Source of the DNA: Bradyrhizobium sp. NAS96.2
GTDB lineage: Bacteria > Pseudomonadota > Alphaproteobacteria > Rhizobiales > Xanthobacteraceae
Direction of reading: 5' to 3'
Assembly: GCF_001908235.1 (NCBI RefSeq)
Contig: NZ_LGHK01000023.1
Span: forward strand, 21,213 to 85,212
DNA: 64,000 bases
Positions 26,912 to 34,417 of the stretch are shown piece after piece; position 1 is the stretch's first letter, and each line of letters begins with the position of its first letter. Below the pieces are notes generated by a model. The model searched no databases. It was not told where the DNA came from and saw nothing but the letters and a program-made list of their open reading frames with translations. The position numbers and the translations under genes were made by a program.

Positions 26912-26935
26912 ATAATCCGGACAGACGGTCTATTA
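26912..26935. promoter_or_regulatory. Probable TetR operator, site 3
   Basis: ATAATCCGGACAGACGGTC lies in the divergent region between the synthetase (26,822) and the second binding protein (27,027). It shares ATAATCCG and an AC-purine-rich centre with the other two sites but is the least symmetrical of the three. Confidence 0.5.
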
Positions 26936-27026
26936 TTGCATAGCGAGCGCGGCGGGTAAAGCCTGGAAGGCGGCCGTCGTCGGGATCAACGAGCCCCGCA
27001 AAAGAGGGCCGTCATGGGAGGGGAAG

Positions 27027-28250
27027 ATGCGGAAGCCAATCGTCACGTTTGCAGTGTGGGCGTTCGCGCTCACCGGCGCGCTCGGAACAGCGAACGCCCA
27101 GAAGGCCTATGGTCCGGGGGTCAGCGACACCGAGATCTTGCTCGGCGCCAATGCGCCCTACAGCGGGCCGGCGTCGATCTATGCGAGCTTCCCGAAGACC
27201 ATGCTCGCCTATTTTGCGATGCTGAACGAAAAGGGTGGCATCAACGGCCGCCACATCAACCTTCTGACCCGCGACGACGGCTATAGCCCGCCGAAGACCG
27301 TCGAGGCGACGCGCGCGCTGGTCGAAAACGACAAGGTGCTCGCGATCATGGCGCCGTTCGGCACCCCGACCAACGCGGCGATCCAGAAATATCTCAACAG
27401 CAACGGGGTCCCGCAGCTGCTGGTGCAGAGCGGCGGCACGCGCTGGAACGATCCGAAGCAGTTTCCCTGGACGACGCCCTACTCGCCGACCTACGTCAAC
27501 GAGTCCCGGATCATCGCGCGCTACGTCCTGCGCGAGAAGCCGGATGCCAGGATCGGCGTGCTGCTGCAGGCCGACGACATCGGCAAGGACTTTGTGCTCG
27601 GCCTGAAGGAAGGGCTCGGTGCGAAAGCCGAGACGATGATCGTCAAGGAGGCGATGTATCAGTCGACCGAGCCGACGATCGACTCGCAGATCGTGAACCT
27701 GAAGGCATCGGGCGCCGACACCATCCTGATCGCCGCGCAGAACAAGTTCGCCTCGATGGCGATCCGCAAGATCCACGAACTCGGATGGAAGCCGCTGATC
27801 TTCCTCGGCTCGACCGCGAATTCGATCGCCGGCGTGCTGGTGCCGGCCGGACTCGAGGCCTCGACCGGCATCCTGACCACGACCAGCTACAAGACGCCGA
27901 ACGATCCGGCCTGGGCCAACGACAAGGGCATGGCCGACTATCTCGCCTTCGTCGCGAAATATATGCCGGGCATGGACCCGAACGACGTGATCGCGGTGAC
28001 CGGCTACACCACGGCACAGCTCGGGGCGATCATCCTGCAGCGCTGCGGCGACAACCTCACCCGCGAGAACGTGCTGAGACAGGCCACCAATCTCAGCGGC
28101 ATCGAGCTGCCGATGCTGCTGCCGGGCATCACCATCCAGACCACGCCGCAGGATTACGCGGCGATCACCGAACGCCGCTTCGCACGCTTCGACGGCAGGA
28201 CCTGGGTGCTGTTCGGCGACATCGTGGGCGCAGGAACGGCTAAGGACTGA
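27027..28250 (+). CDS. ABC transporter substrate-binding protein, LivK-like (second copy)
   Basis: Periplasmic binding protein, 407 residues, with a signal peptide cut after TANA (about residue 24). The mature protein begins YGPGVSDTEILLGANAPYSGP, a Peripla_BP_6 start, and has EKGGINGRHINLLTRDDGY. It is only distantly like the binding protein at 15,960 and has no permease or ATPase of its own nearby. It may therefore feed a second ligand into the channel encoded at 10.4-15.9 kb. It heads a three-gene plus operon with a DUF7064/7065-like protein and a thioesterase. Confidence 0.9.
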   Translation: MRKPIVTFAVWAFALTGALGTANAQKAYGPGVSDTEILLGANAPYSGPASIYASFPKTMLAYFAMLNEKGGINGRHINLLTRDDGYSPPKTVEATRALVENDKVLAIMAPFGTPTNAAIQKYLNSNGVPQLLVQSGGTRWNDPKQFPWTTPYSPTYVNESRIIARYVLREKPDARIGVLLQADDIGKDFVLGLKEGLGAKAETMIVKEAMYQSTEPTIDSQIVNLKASGADTILIAAQNKFASMAIRKIHELGWKPLIFLGSTANSIAGVLVPAGLEASTGILTTTSYKTPNDPAWANDKGMADYLAFVAKYMPGMDPNDVIAVTGYTTAQLGAIILQRCGDNLTRENVLRQATNLSGIELPMLLPGITIQTTPQDYAAITERRFARFDGRTWVLFGDIVGAGTAKD

Positions 28251-28303
28251 TCCCGCACCACATCCGACGAACCGAACCGGCTCAAACACCAAGGACAAGA
28301 ACA

Positions 28304-29419
28304 ATGCTGACAGCCCAGGACGATCTCATCGGCCATCAGACACCGCAGCCGTTTGCCAAGGCAGGCGGCGGCGATATCAGGTTCACCGAGCGCTACTGGT
28401 ACACCGCGCATCCGATCGACGGCAGCGAGCTGCTGATCGATATCGGGCTCGGCTATTATCCGAACCGCAACGTGATGGACGGCTTTGCCGGCATCACCAT
28501 CGGCCGCTGCCAGCACAATTTCCGTGCCTCGCGGCGGCTCGGGACGCGTCCGCTGGAGACGGAAGTCGGCGGGCTCAGAATCGAGATCGTCGAGGGCAAC
28601 AGCCTGCACAGGGTCTCGCTCGCCGAGAATCCGTCGGGCATCAGCTTCGCGCTCGAATTCAAGGCGAGCTTTCCGGCAGCGCAGGAGAAGCAGAATTTCC
28701 GCGAGCGCAATGGCGTCGTCGAGGAGGATCTCGCCCGTGTCTCGCAATTCGGCCGCTGGCGCGGCTGGATCGACGCCGACGGCAAGCGCTACGACATCGA
28801 GCCGGAACGATGGTGGGGACAGCGCGACCGCTCCTGGGGCCTGCGCTCGGAGATGCGCACCGACGAGACGCGGCCGCCGGTTGCGACGCATCGCAATTTC
28901 TTCTGGACCTGGTCGATGTTCCAGTTCGAGGCGTCGGCGCTGTCGATCTTCATCAAGGAGCGCACGCCCGGCAAGCCGCATTACCTGTCGGGCACCGAGT
29001 TCCGCCGCGAGACCGACGGATCGGTGTCGCATCGCGAGGTCACCGCGGTCGAACACACAATCGAGTGGGCCGACGATCCGCACGGGCAGACCATCGCTGC
29101 GGCCGACTTCACCTTCAGCTTCGATCGCGGCGAGCCGCGCCGCGTCAGGATGCTGGGATTGCCGACCCGGTTCTATCTCAAGGCCGGCATGTATGGCGGG
29201 TTGCAGGGCTGGACCCATGGCGACGACCGCGGCGAGAACCATGCCGCGCACGACGTGTGGAACCTCGACGATGCGGCGACGCGTGCCATCGCGCGCACGC
29301 TGTCGGACCATGTCGTCCGGCTCGAAAGCGGCAACGAGACCGGATATGGCATCAGCGAATATGGCGTCGCCGCCGGCTATCCGCGCTATCCGGGACCGCA
29401 GAAATTCCCGGCGATGTGA
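28304..29419 (+). CDS. Uncharacterised protein, DUF7064/DUF7065-like (hydroxyneurosporene synthase/AttH-type fold suspected)
   Basis: A 371-residue soluble protein rich in beta strands and aromatic residues, without a signal peptide or membrane segment. Notable stretches are the conserved-looking RWWGQRDRSWG (about residue 166), NFFWTWSMFQF and WTHGDDRGENHAAHD. The pattern resembles proteins annotated as DUF7064/DUF7065, probably related to lipocalin-like AttH/CrtC hydratases; this is from memory and not tested. It is coupled to the following thioesterase by a TGATG overlap, so it probably acts on the same CoA ester or hydrophobic substrate. Confidence 0.6.
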   Translation: MLTAQDDLIGHQTPQPFAKAGGGDIRFTERYWYTAHPIDGSELLIDIGLGYYPNRNVMDGFAGITIGRCQHNFRASRRLGTRPLETEVGGLRIEIVEGNSLHRVSLAENPSGISFALEFKASFPAAQEKQNFRERNGVVEEDLARVSQFGRWRGWIDADGKRYDIEPERWWGQRDRSWGLRSEMRTDETRPPVATHRNFFWTWSMFQFEASALSIFIKERTPGKPHYLSGTEFRRETDGSVSHREVTAVEHTIEWADDPHGQTIAAADFTFSFDRGEPRRVRMLGLPTRFYLKAGMYGGLQGWTHGDDRGENHAAHDVWNLDDAATRAIARTLSDHVVRLESGNETGYGISEYGVAAGYPRYPGPQKFPAM

Positions 29420-30342
29420 TGGACGGGCAAGGCATCCGCGTCGCGGACGGTGACGAAACCGCGTGCGATCCATGGGACAACCAGGCGGCCGAGGCGTTGG
29501 TCTCGCTCGAGACCATCGCGCCGCTGCGCTATCGCAGCCGCTTCGGCGACGGCAATCTCAACGGGCGCTCTTACGGCGGCCAGATCCTTGGCCAGGCCAT
29601 GATGGCCGCGACGCTGAGTGCGCCCGAGGATCGCCCGGCGGCAATGCTGCAGCTCTTGTTCCTGCGCGGCGCCGATCCTGCCCGGCGCATCACGTTTGAC
29701 GCGCAGATTCTCCAGGACGGCAAACGGTTCTCCTCTCGCCATATCGTAGGCCAGCAGGGCGAACAAACGGTCCTGAGCGCGCAGGCCACGTTCTGCGCAC
29801 CGCAGCCGGGTCCGCGGCACGCCGCCCGGTTCGCGCGATTGGAGGATCCGGAAGGCCTGCCTGACCTGACCGCGATCCCAGACGCGCTGATGGCGCAGTT
29901 GCGGCCGCTCGGTCCCTACTCGCCGCTGATCAAACCCAGCATGGATTTTCGCGTTCCCGAGATCGAGCGGCAGCTCTCGGCCACGACCGCAGAGCCGCGC
30001 CTGCGCTTCTGGATCAGATCCAGGCAGCCGCTCGCCACGGGTTCCCGCGCCCAAGCGGCGGTGTTCGCCTATCTCTCGGATTGGTGGCTCAACTTTTCCA
30101 GCGTCGGCGGCCATCTCCGCGACCTGCAGGCGCGCGCCCCGCTCTATCTGTCGAGCCTCAACCATTGCATCTGGTTTCATCGCGCATTTTCGCCCGACGC
30201 CTGGATGCATGTCGACACCGAGAGCCCGTGCGCCGACGGCGGCCGCGGCCTGTCGATCGCCCGCGTCCATGACCGCGACGGAACGATGCTCGCAACGTCA
30301 ATCCAGGAAACCCTGATGGTGCATCCCGACGGCGATGCGTAA
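29419..30342 (+). CDS. Acyl-CoA thioesterase, TesB-like double hotdog
   Basis: A 307-residue protein of the acyl-CoA thioesterase II type. The N-terminal hotdog has YRSRFGDGNLNGRSYGGQILGQAMMAA, the typical TesB opening, with SSRHIVGQQGEQTVLSAQATF after it. The C-terminal hotdog has LSDWWLNFSSVGGHL, then SLNHCIWFHRAFSPDAWMHVDTESP. These match the Asp and Ser/Thr-Gln arrangement of the family. The ATG shares a base with the preceding stop. It likely releases a free acid or recycles CoA for the pathway. The frame is open far upstream but not coding there. Confidence 0.88.
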   Translation: MDGQGIRVADGDETACDPWDNQAAEALVSLETIAPLRYRSRFGDGNLNGRSYGGQILGQAMMAATLSAPEDRPAAMLQLLFLRGADPARRITFDAQILQDGKRFSSRHIVGQQGEQTVLSAQATFCAPQPGPRHAARFARLEDPEGLPDLTAIPDALMAQLRPLGPYSPLIKPSMDFRVPEIERQLSATTAEPRLRFWIRSRQPLATGSRAQAAVFAYLSDWWLNFSSVGGHLRDLQARAPLYLSSLNHCIWFHRAFSPDAWMHVDTESPCADGGRGLSIARVHDRDGTMLATSIQETLMVHPDGDA

Positions 30343-30540
30343 GCCACGCCGCGACAGAGTTGAGCGCGCGCCGTGATCGCGGCTGGGTTGCTGTCGATGC
30401 GCCGCGCTGGTTCCAACGTCTGTTGAATCCCGGCAACACCGCCAGACAAAAACGCACAATCGCGCAGATTGCGCGCTTTGAATCACGAATGTGCCGCATC
30501 CCTGTCAAATCCTGTTCGCGGGTGGCGCAACAAGAACACT

Positions 30541-30789
30541 ATGGGGAAAACCTACATGCAGCAGGCACCGCTGGCCGCACGGAGTGCGGAATCGTCTGGA
30601 TATGTTCTCTACTTCCAGCTCGCCAGCAATGGCACCAGACGCGCGTGCAGTCTGACGATCCAGGCGGAAAGCGCCAACGAGGCGGCGCGCATCTTCCGCG
30701 AGAACTGGGGCGAGATCGAATCGATGGCACGCGACGGCGTGAGCACCGGAGTGGTCGGCTCGGCGCCCGTCAGCCTGGCGATGTCGTGA
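30541..30789 (+). CDS. Small hypothetical protein, 82 residues
   Basis: No family recognised. The ORF reads through a compact protein with two beta-like strands (GYVLYFQLASNG, RRACSLTIQAES) and a helix (ANEAARIFRENWGEIESMA). Codon use fits the surroundings. ATG 30,541 or 30,556 could be the start; no clear ribosome site was found. It is isolated between the thioesterase and the iron operon and followed by a strong hairpin 110 bases later. Confidence 0.5.
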   Translation: MGKTYMQQAPLAARSAESSGYVLYFQLASNGTRRACSLTIQAESANEAARIFRENWGEIESMARDGVSTGVVGSAPVSLAMS

Positions 30790-30900
30790 GACACTTCGCG
30801 CGACGTACGGCGAACTCTACGCGTGAGGCGTGACAGGATAGCGACCTCCGGGATCGCGCGACCAATTGACGCGCTTACGCAACAATCAAGTCATGGGGTG

Positions 30901-30928
30901 CGAGGCTCGCGCACACGCGCGAGCCTCG
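30901..30928 (+). terminator. Strong hairpin between the small ORF and the iron operon
   Basis: A perfect 12-base stem, CGAGGCTCGCGC / GCGCGAGCCTCG, with a four-base loop ACAC. There is no T tract, so it may be a Rho-independent-like stop or just an insulating structure. It lies immediately upstream of the iron-box repeats. Confidence 0.5.
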
Positions 30929-30935
30929 CTGCGTC

Positions 30936-30985
30936 TTAGAACGATTCAAATCCAATCCGGTTAGAGGGATTCAAGTCTGCTCCGG
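30936..30985 (+). promoter_or_regulatory. Tandem 25-base repeat with Irr/ICE-like dyads, iron operon promoter
   Basis: Two head-to-tail copies (30,936-30,960 and 30,961-30,985) agree at 19 of 25 bases. Each begins with an imperfect dyad, TTAGAA-CGA-TTCAAA and TTAGAG-GGA-TTCAAG. These resemble the TTTAGAA-spacer-TTCTAAA type of iron control element bound by Irr in Bradyrhizobium. The siderophore-receptor start is 68 bases downstream, where iron regulation is expected. Confidence 0.55.
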
Positions 30986-31053
30986 TTCTTTTCGCGCGCG
31001 CCGACTGCTAGAGGCGCGGCGTGCATGAGTTCGCGTGAATCGGAAGCCCAAGA

Positions 31054-33393
31054 GTGCCTGTGAATGCTGATCGCCGGGTTGTCGGCGACCGTCGAATTGC
31101 CGCCGACAAGGGCCGCACCCACCTGCTGATCGGCGCAGCGTTCCTGCTCGCCGACGTCTCCTCCGCAGTAACGCCGGCAAACGCCCAATCGAGCGTCCCG
31201 TTGCCACCGGTCACGGTCGAACAGCCGACGCAGAAGCGCAAGCCTGCAGCCAATTCGGCGCGGTCGGCGCAGCGAACGCAGGCGGCGGCCACGGCGCGGC
31301 AGCGCAGCCGAAATACCCAGCCGACGCCACCGACCGCATCGGAGCGCGCGGCAGCCAGCGCCGCCGCGCTGAACGAAGCCAAGCTCGGCTATCGCGCGAT
31401 GCCAAGCGCGACCACCTTGCGCAGCGGCGCCTCGCCGCTCGACACCTCGCAGACGGTCAACGTCGTGCCGGAGCAGGTGCTCAGGGATCAGCTGCCGCGC
31501 AATCTCGACGACGCGCTAGCCAATGTCAGCGGCGTCACCCAGGGCAACACGCTGGCAGGAACCCAGGATGCCGTGATGCGCCGCGGCTTCGGCGACAATC
31601 GCGACGGCTCGATCATGCGCAACGGCATGCCGCTGGTGCAGGGCCGCAGCCTCAATGCCGCGGTCGAGAGCGTCGAGGTGCTGAAGGGCCCGGCCTCGCT
31701 GCTCTACGGCATCATGGATCCCGGCGGCATCGTCAACACGATCAGCAAGCGCCCCGAGCTCTACCAGCACGGCTCGGTGACCCTGCTCGGCTCGACCTAC
31801 GCCAACAACAAGAACGGCGCCGACGGCACCATCGACATCACGGGCCCGATCGGCAATGGCGGCCTCGCCTATCGTTTCATCGGCTATGGCGTGAGCGAGG
31901 ACTACTGGCGCAATTTCGGACGCCATCGCGAGATGCTGGTCGCGCCGTCACTGGCCTGGTACGGCGACAACACCACCGTCCAGCTCAACTATGAGCACCG
32001 CGAATTCATTGCGCCGTTCGACCGCGGCACCGCGTTCGATGCCGTGACCAAGGCACCGCTCGCGATCCTCGCGACACGCCGGCTCGACGAGCCCTTCAAC
32101 AACATGTGGGGAACCTCCGACCTGATGCAGGCCTCGGTCCAGCACCGACTGAACCAGGACTGGAAGCTGTTCGCGGCCTACAGCTACAACACCGAGACAT
32201 TCAGCGCCAACCAGCTCCGCATCACCGGCATCAACAGCAAGACCGGCGTCGAGACCCGCAGCAATGACGGCACGCAGGGCTCGCTCAGCAATTCGAGCTA
32301 CGGCACCTCCTATCTGCAGGGCAATGTCTGGCTCGGCGGGTTCCGCAACGAGGTGCTGTTCGGCGGCGACGGCCAGTACCGCACGATCTACCGCGACAAT
32401 CTGATCCGGCAGGCGACGCCAAGCTTCAACTTCTACAATCCGGTCTATGGGCTGATCACGCCGGGCGCCACGGTATCGGCCAGCGACAGCGCCCAGACCG
32501 ACAAGCTCGGCCAGTGGTCGCTGTTCTTCCAGGACACGCTGCATCTGACTGAGCGCTTCGCGCTGGTCGGCGGCGTGCGCTACATGGATTACGACCAGAT
32601 CGCCGGCAGGGGCCGGCCCTTCATCACCAACACCAATGTGTCGGCGGACAAGGCGCTGCCGCTTGGCGGCGCCATCCTTAAGCTCACCGACCAGGTCTCG
32701 CTCTATGCGAGCTACACGCAGTCGCTGAAGCCGACCTCGACCATCGCGCCGCTCACCGGCGGCGTCGTGATCGGCTCCAACATCGCGCCCGAAGAGGGCA
32801 CCCAGTGGGAGACCGGCGTCAAGTTCGACTTCAACAAGCGGATCTCCGGCACGCTTGCGCTCTACGACATCGAGAAGAAGAACGTGCTGGTTTCGCAGCT
32901 CAATCCTGCGACCGCCATCGTCGAGTACCGCACCGCAGGCAAGGTTCGCTCGCGCGGCGTCGAGCTCGACGTCACCGGCAGGCTGACTGACAGCTGGAGC
33001 ATGATCGGCAGTTATGGCTACACCGATGCACGCGTCACCGAGGATCCGACGCTCGCCGGCAACGCCTTGCAGAACGTCGCGCTCAACACCGCCTCGCTCT
33101 ATCTGGTCTATGACTTCGGCACCACCCTGCCCGGCCGGCTGCGTCTCGGCGGCGGCGCGCACTATGTCGGCGACCGGCCCGGCGACGCCGCGAACAGCTT
33201 CGTGCTGCCGGCCTACACCGTCGCAGATGTGTTTGCGACCTGCGAGACCAAGGTCCAGACGTTCCCGGTGATCTACCAGTTCAACGTCAAGAACCTGTTC
33301 GACACCGTCTACTATCCATCCGCCAACAACATCCTGACGGTGGCGATGGGCGATGCGCGGCGCTTCTCGCTCTCGGCGACGGTGAAATTCTAG
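31054..33393 (+). CDS. TonB-dependent siderophore receptor
   Basis: Outer-membrane receptor of 779 residues for a ferric siderophore. After a long, basic N-terminus and hydrophobic signal (LLIGAAFLLADVSSAVTPANA) comes a low-complexity linker of about 70 residues. The plug follows: TSQTVNVVPEQVLRDQLPRNLDDALANVSGVTQGN and ESVEVLKGPASLLYGIMDPGGIVNTISKRP, a strong FhuA/FpvA-type signature. The beta-barrel ends with a C-terminal Phe (SLSATVKF). The start is uncertain: GTG at 31,054 or 31,060. It is the first gene of an operon with a periplasmic iron-binding protein and a PepSY protein, and lies behind the ICE-like repeats. Confidence 0.92.
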   Translation: MPVNADRRVVGDRRIAADKGRTHLLIGAAFLLADVSSAVTPANAQSSVPLPPVTVEQPTQKRKPAANSARSAQRTQAAATARQRSRNTQPTPPTASERAAASAAALNEAKLGYRAMPSATTLRSGASPLDTSQTVNVVPEQVLRDQLPRNLDDALANVSGVTQGNTLAGTQDAVMRRGFGDNRDGSIMRNGMPLVQGRSLNAAVESVEVLKGPASLLYGIMDPGGIVNTISKRPELYQHGSVTLLGSTYANNKNGADGTIDITGPIGNGGLAYRFIGYGVSEDYWRNFGRHREMLVAPSLAWYGDNTTVQLNYEHREFIAPFDRGTAFDAVTKAPLAILATRRLDEPFNNMWGTSDLMQASVQHRLNQDWKLFAAYSYNTETFSANQLRITGINSKTGVETRSNDGTQGSLSNSSYGTSYLQGNVWLGGFRNEVLFGGDGQYRTIYRDNLIRQATPSFNFYNPVYGLITPGATVSASDSAQTDKLGQWSLFFQDTLHLTERFALVGGVRYMDYDQIAGRGRPFITNTNVSADKALPLGGAILKLTDQVSLYASYTQSLKPTSTIAPLTGGVVIGSNIAPEEGTQWETGVKFDFNKRISGTLALYDIEKKNVLVSQLNPATAIVEYRTAGKVRSRGVELDVTGRLTDSWSMIGSYGYTDARVTEDPTLAGNALQNVALNTASLYLVYDFGTTLPGRLRLGGGAHYVGDRPGDAANSFVLPAYTVADVFATCETKVQTFPVIYQFNVKNLFDTVYYPSANNILTVAMGDARRFSLSATVKF

Positions 33394-33394
33394 C

Positions 33395-34417
33395 ATGGGC
33401 GCGGCGCGGATAGCGATCGGAGTGCTCGCCGCCGTGGCCGCGACCGCTTTCGCCTGCACTGCGGTGTGCGCTGACGAGCTCACACTTTACTCGACCCGCG
33501 AAGCCAATCTGGTCGAACCCGTGATCGCGGCGTTCACCACAACGACCGGCACCAAGGTCAGGACCGTCTTTGTCGAGGACAGCCTGGTCAAACGCCTGAC
33601 GTCGGAGGGCAACGATTCGCCCGCGGACGTTCTCCTCACCATCGGCCTCGACAAGACGACGCAGCTTGTCACGCGCGGGCTGACGCAGCCGCTTGCATCT
33701 TCAGTGCTTGACCAGGCGGTGCCGGCGAACTTGCGCGGTGGCGGCGGCCAGTGGATCGCGCTCGCCGTCCGTCCGCGAGTGGCCTTCACACGCAACGACA
33801 GCTCCCTCGCCGCGATCGACTATGAGGAACTCGCCGACCCCAAATGGCGCGACAAGCTGTGCATGCGACCGGCCACGCACCAGAACAATGTCGCGCTGAT
33901 CGCGGCCTATCTTGCGCACCATGGGCCGGATGCGACGGAGAGCTGGCTCGCCGGACTGAAGGCCAATCTCGCCCGCAAGCCGACCGGCAAGGACAACGAT
34001 GTGGTCCGCGAGATTGCGGAAGGACGCTGCGAGATCGGGATCGGCAATACGGTTGCGCTCGCGCAGCTCCGCGACGGCCGCGAAGGCAATGATTGGCGCG
34101 GATGGGCGGATGCCGTGAAAGCCGTGCCGACTGCGTTCGCGGGCGGCGGCAGCCACGTCAATCTAACCGGCGCGGCAATTGCCCGGCACGCACCGCATCC
34201 GGCCGCCGCACGCGCCTTCCTCGAATTCCTCGTCACTCCGGACGCCCAGACGATCTTTGCCGCCGCCGAGCTGGAATATCCCGTACTTGCGACCGCAAAG
34301 CGGCTCCCAATCGTCGAGGGACTCGGATCGTTTCCCCCCCGATGCGCTGCCCGTCGACGAGATTGCCGCGCACCAGGCGGCCGCAATCGCCCTGATCCGA
34401 AAGGCCGGATTCGATGA
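33395..34417 (+). CDS. Periplasmic Fe(III)-binding protein (FbpA/FutA-like), frameshifted C-terminus
   Basis: Iron-type extracellular solute-binding protein with a signal peptide cut near VCADELT (residue 26). The mature start LTLYSTREANLVEPVIAAF is typical of ferric-iron binders. The frame reads through seven Cs at 34,334-34,340 and then gives an arginine-rich, unlikely tail. With six Cs it would continue FPPDALPVDEIAAHQAAAIALI and stop at 34,421, a normal family ending that overlaps the next gene. So the gene has a one-base insertion, a sequencing error, or a slippage site. It follows the receptor by one base and lacks its own permease and ATPase in the window. Confidence 0.82.
   Translation: MGAARIAIGVLAAVAATAFACTAVCADELTLYSTREANLVEPVIAAFTTTTGTKVRTVFVEDSLVKRLTSEGNDSPADVLLTIGLDKTTQLVTRGLTQPLASSVLDQAVPANLRGGGGQWIALAVRPRVAFTRNDSSLAAIDYEELADPKWRDKLCMRPATHQNNVALIAAYLAHHGPDATESWLAGLKANLARKPTGKDNDVVREIAEGRCEIGIGNTVALAQLRDGREGNDWRGWADAVKAVPTAFAGGGSHVNLTGAAIARHAPHPAAARAFLEFLVTPDAQTIFAAAELEYPVLATAKRLPIVEGLGSFPPRCAARRRDCRAPGGRNRPDPKGRIR

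Noticed and set aside
30961..31382. Minus-strand frames opposite the receptor N-terminus
   Set aside because: They mirror the Ala/Arg-rich linker of the receptor and have no ribosome sites or domains.
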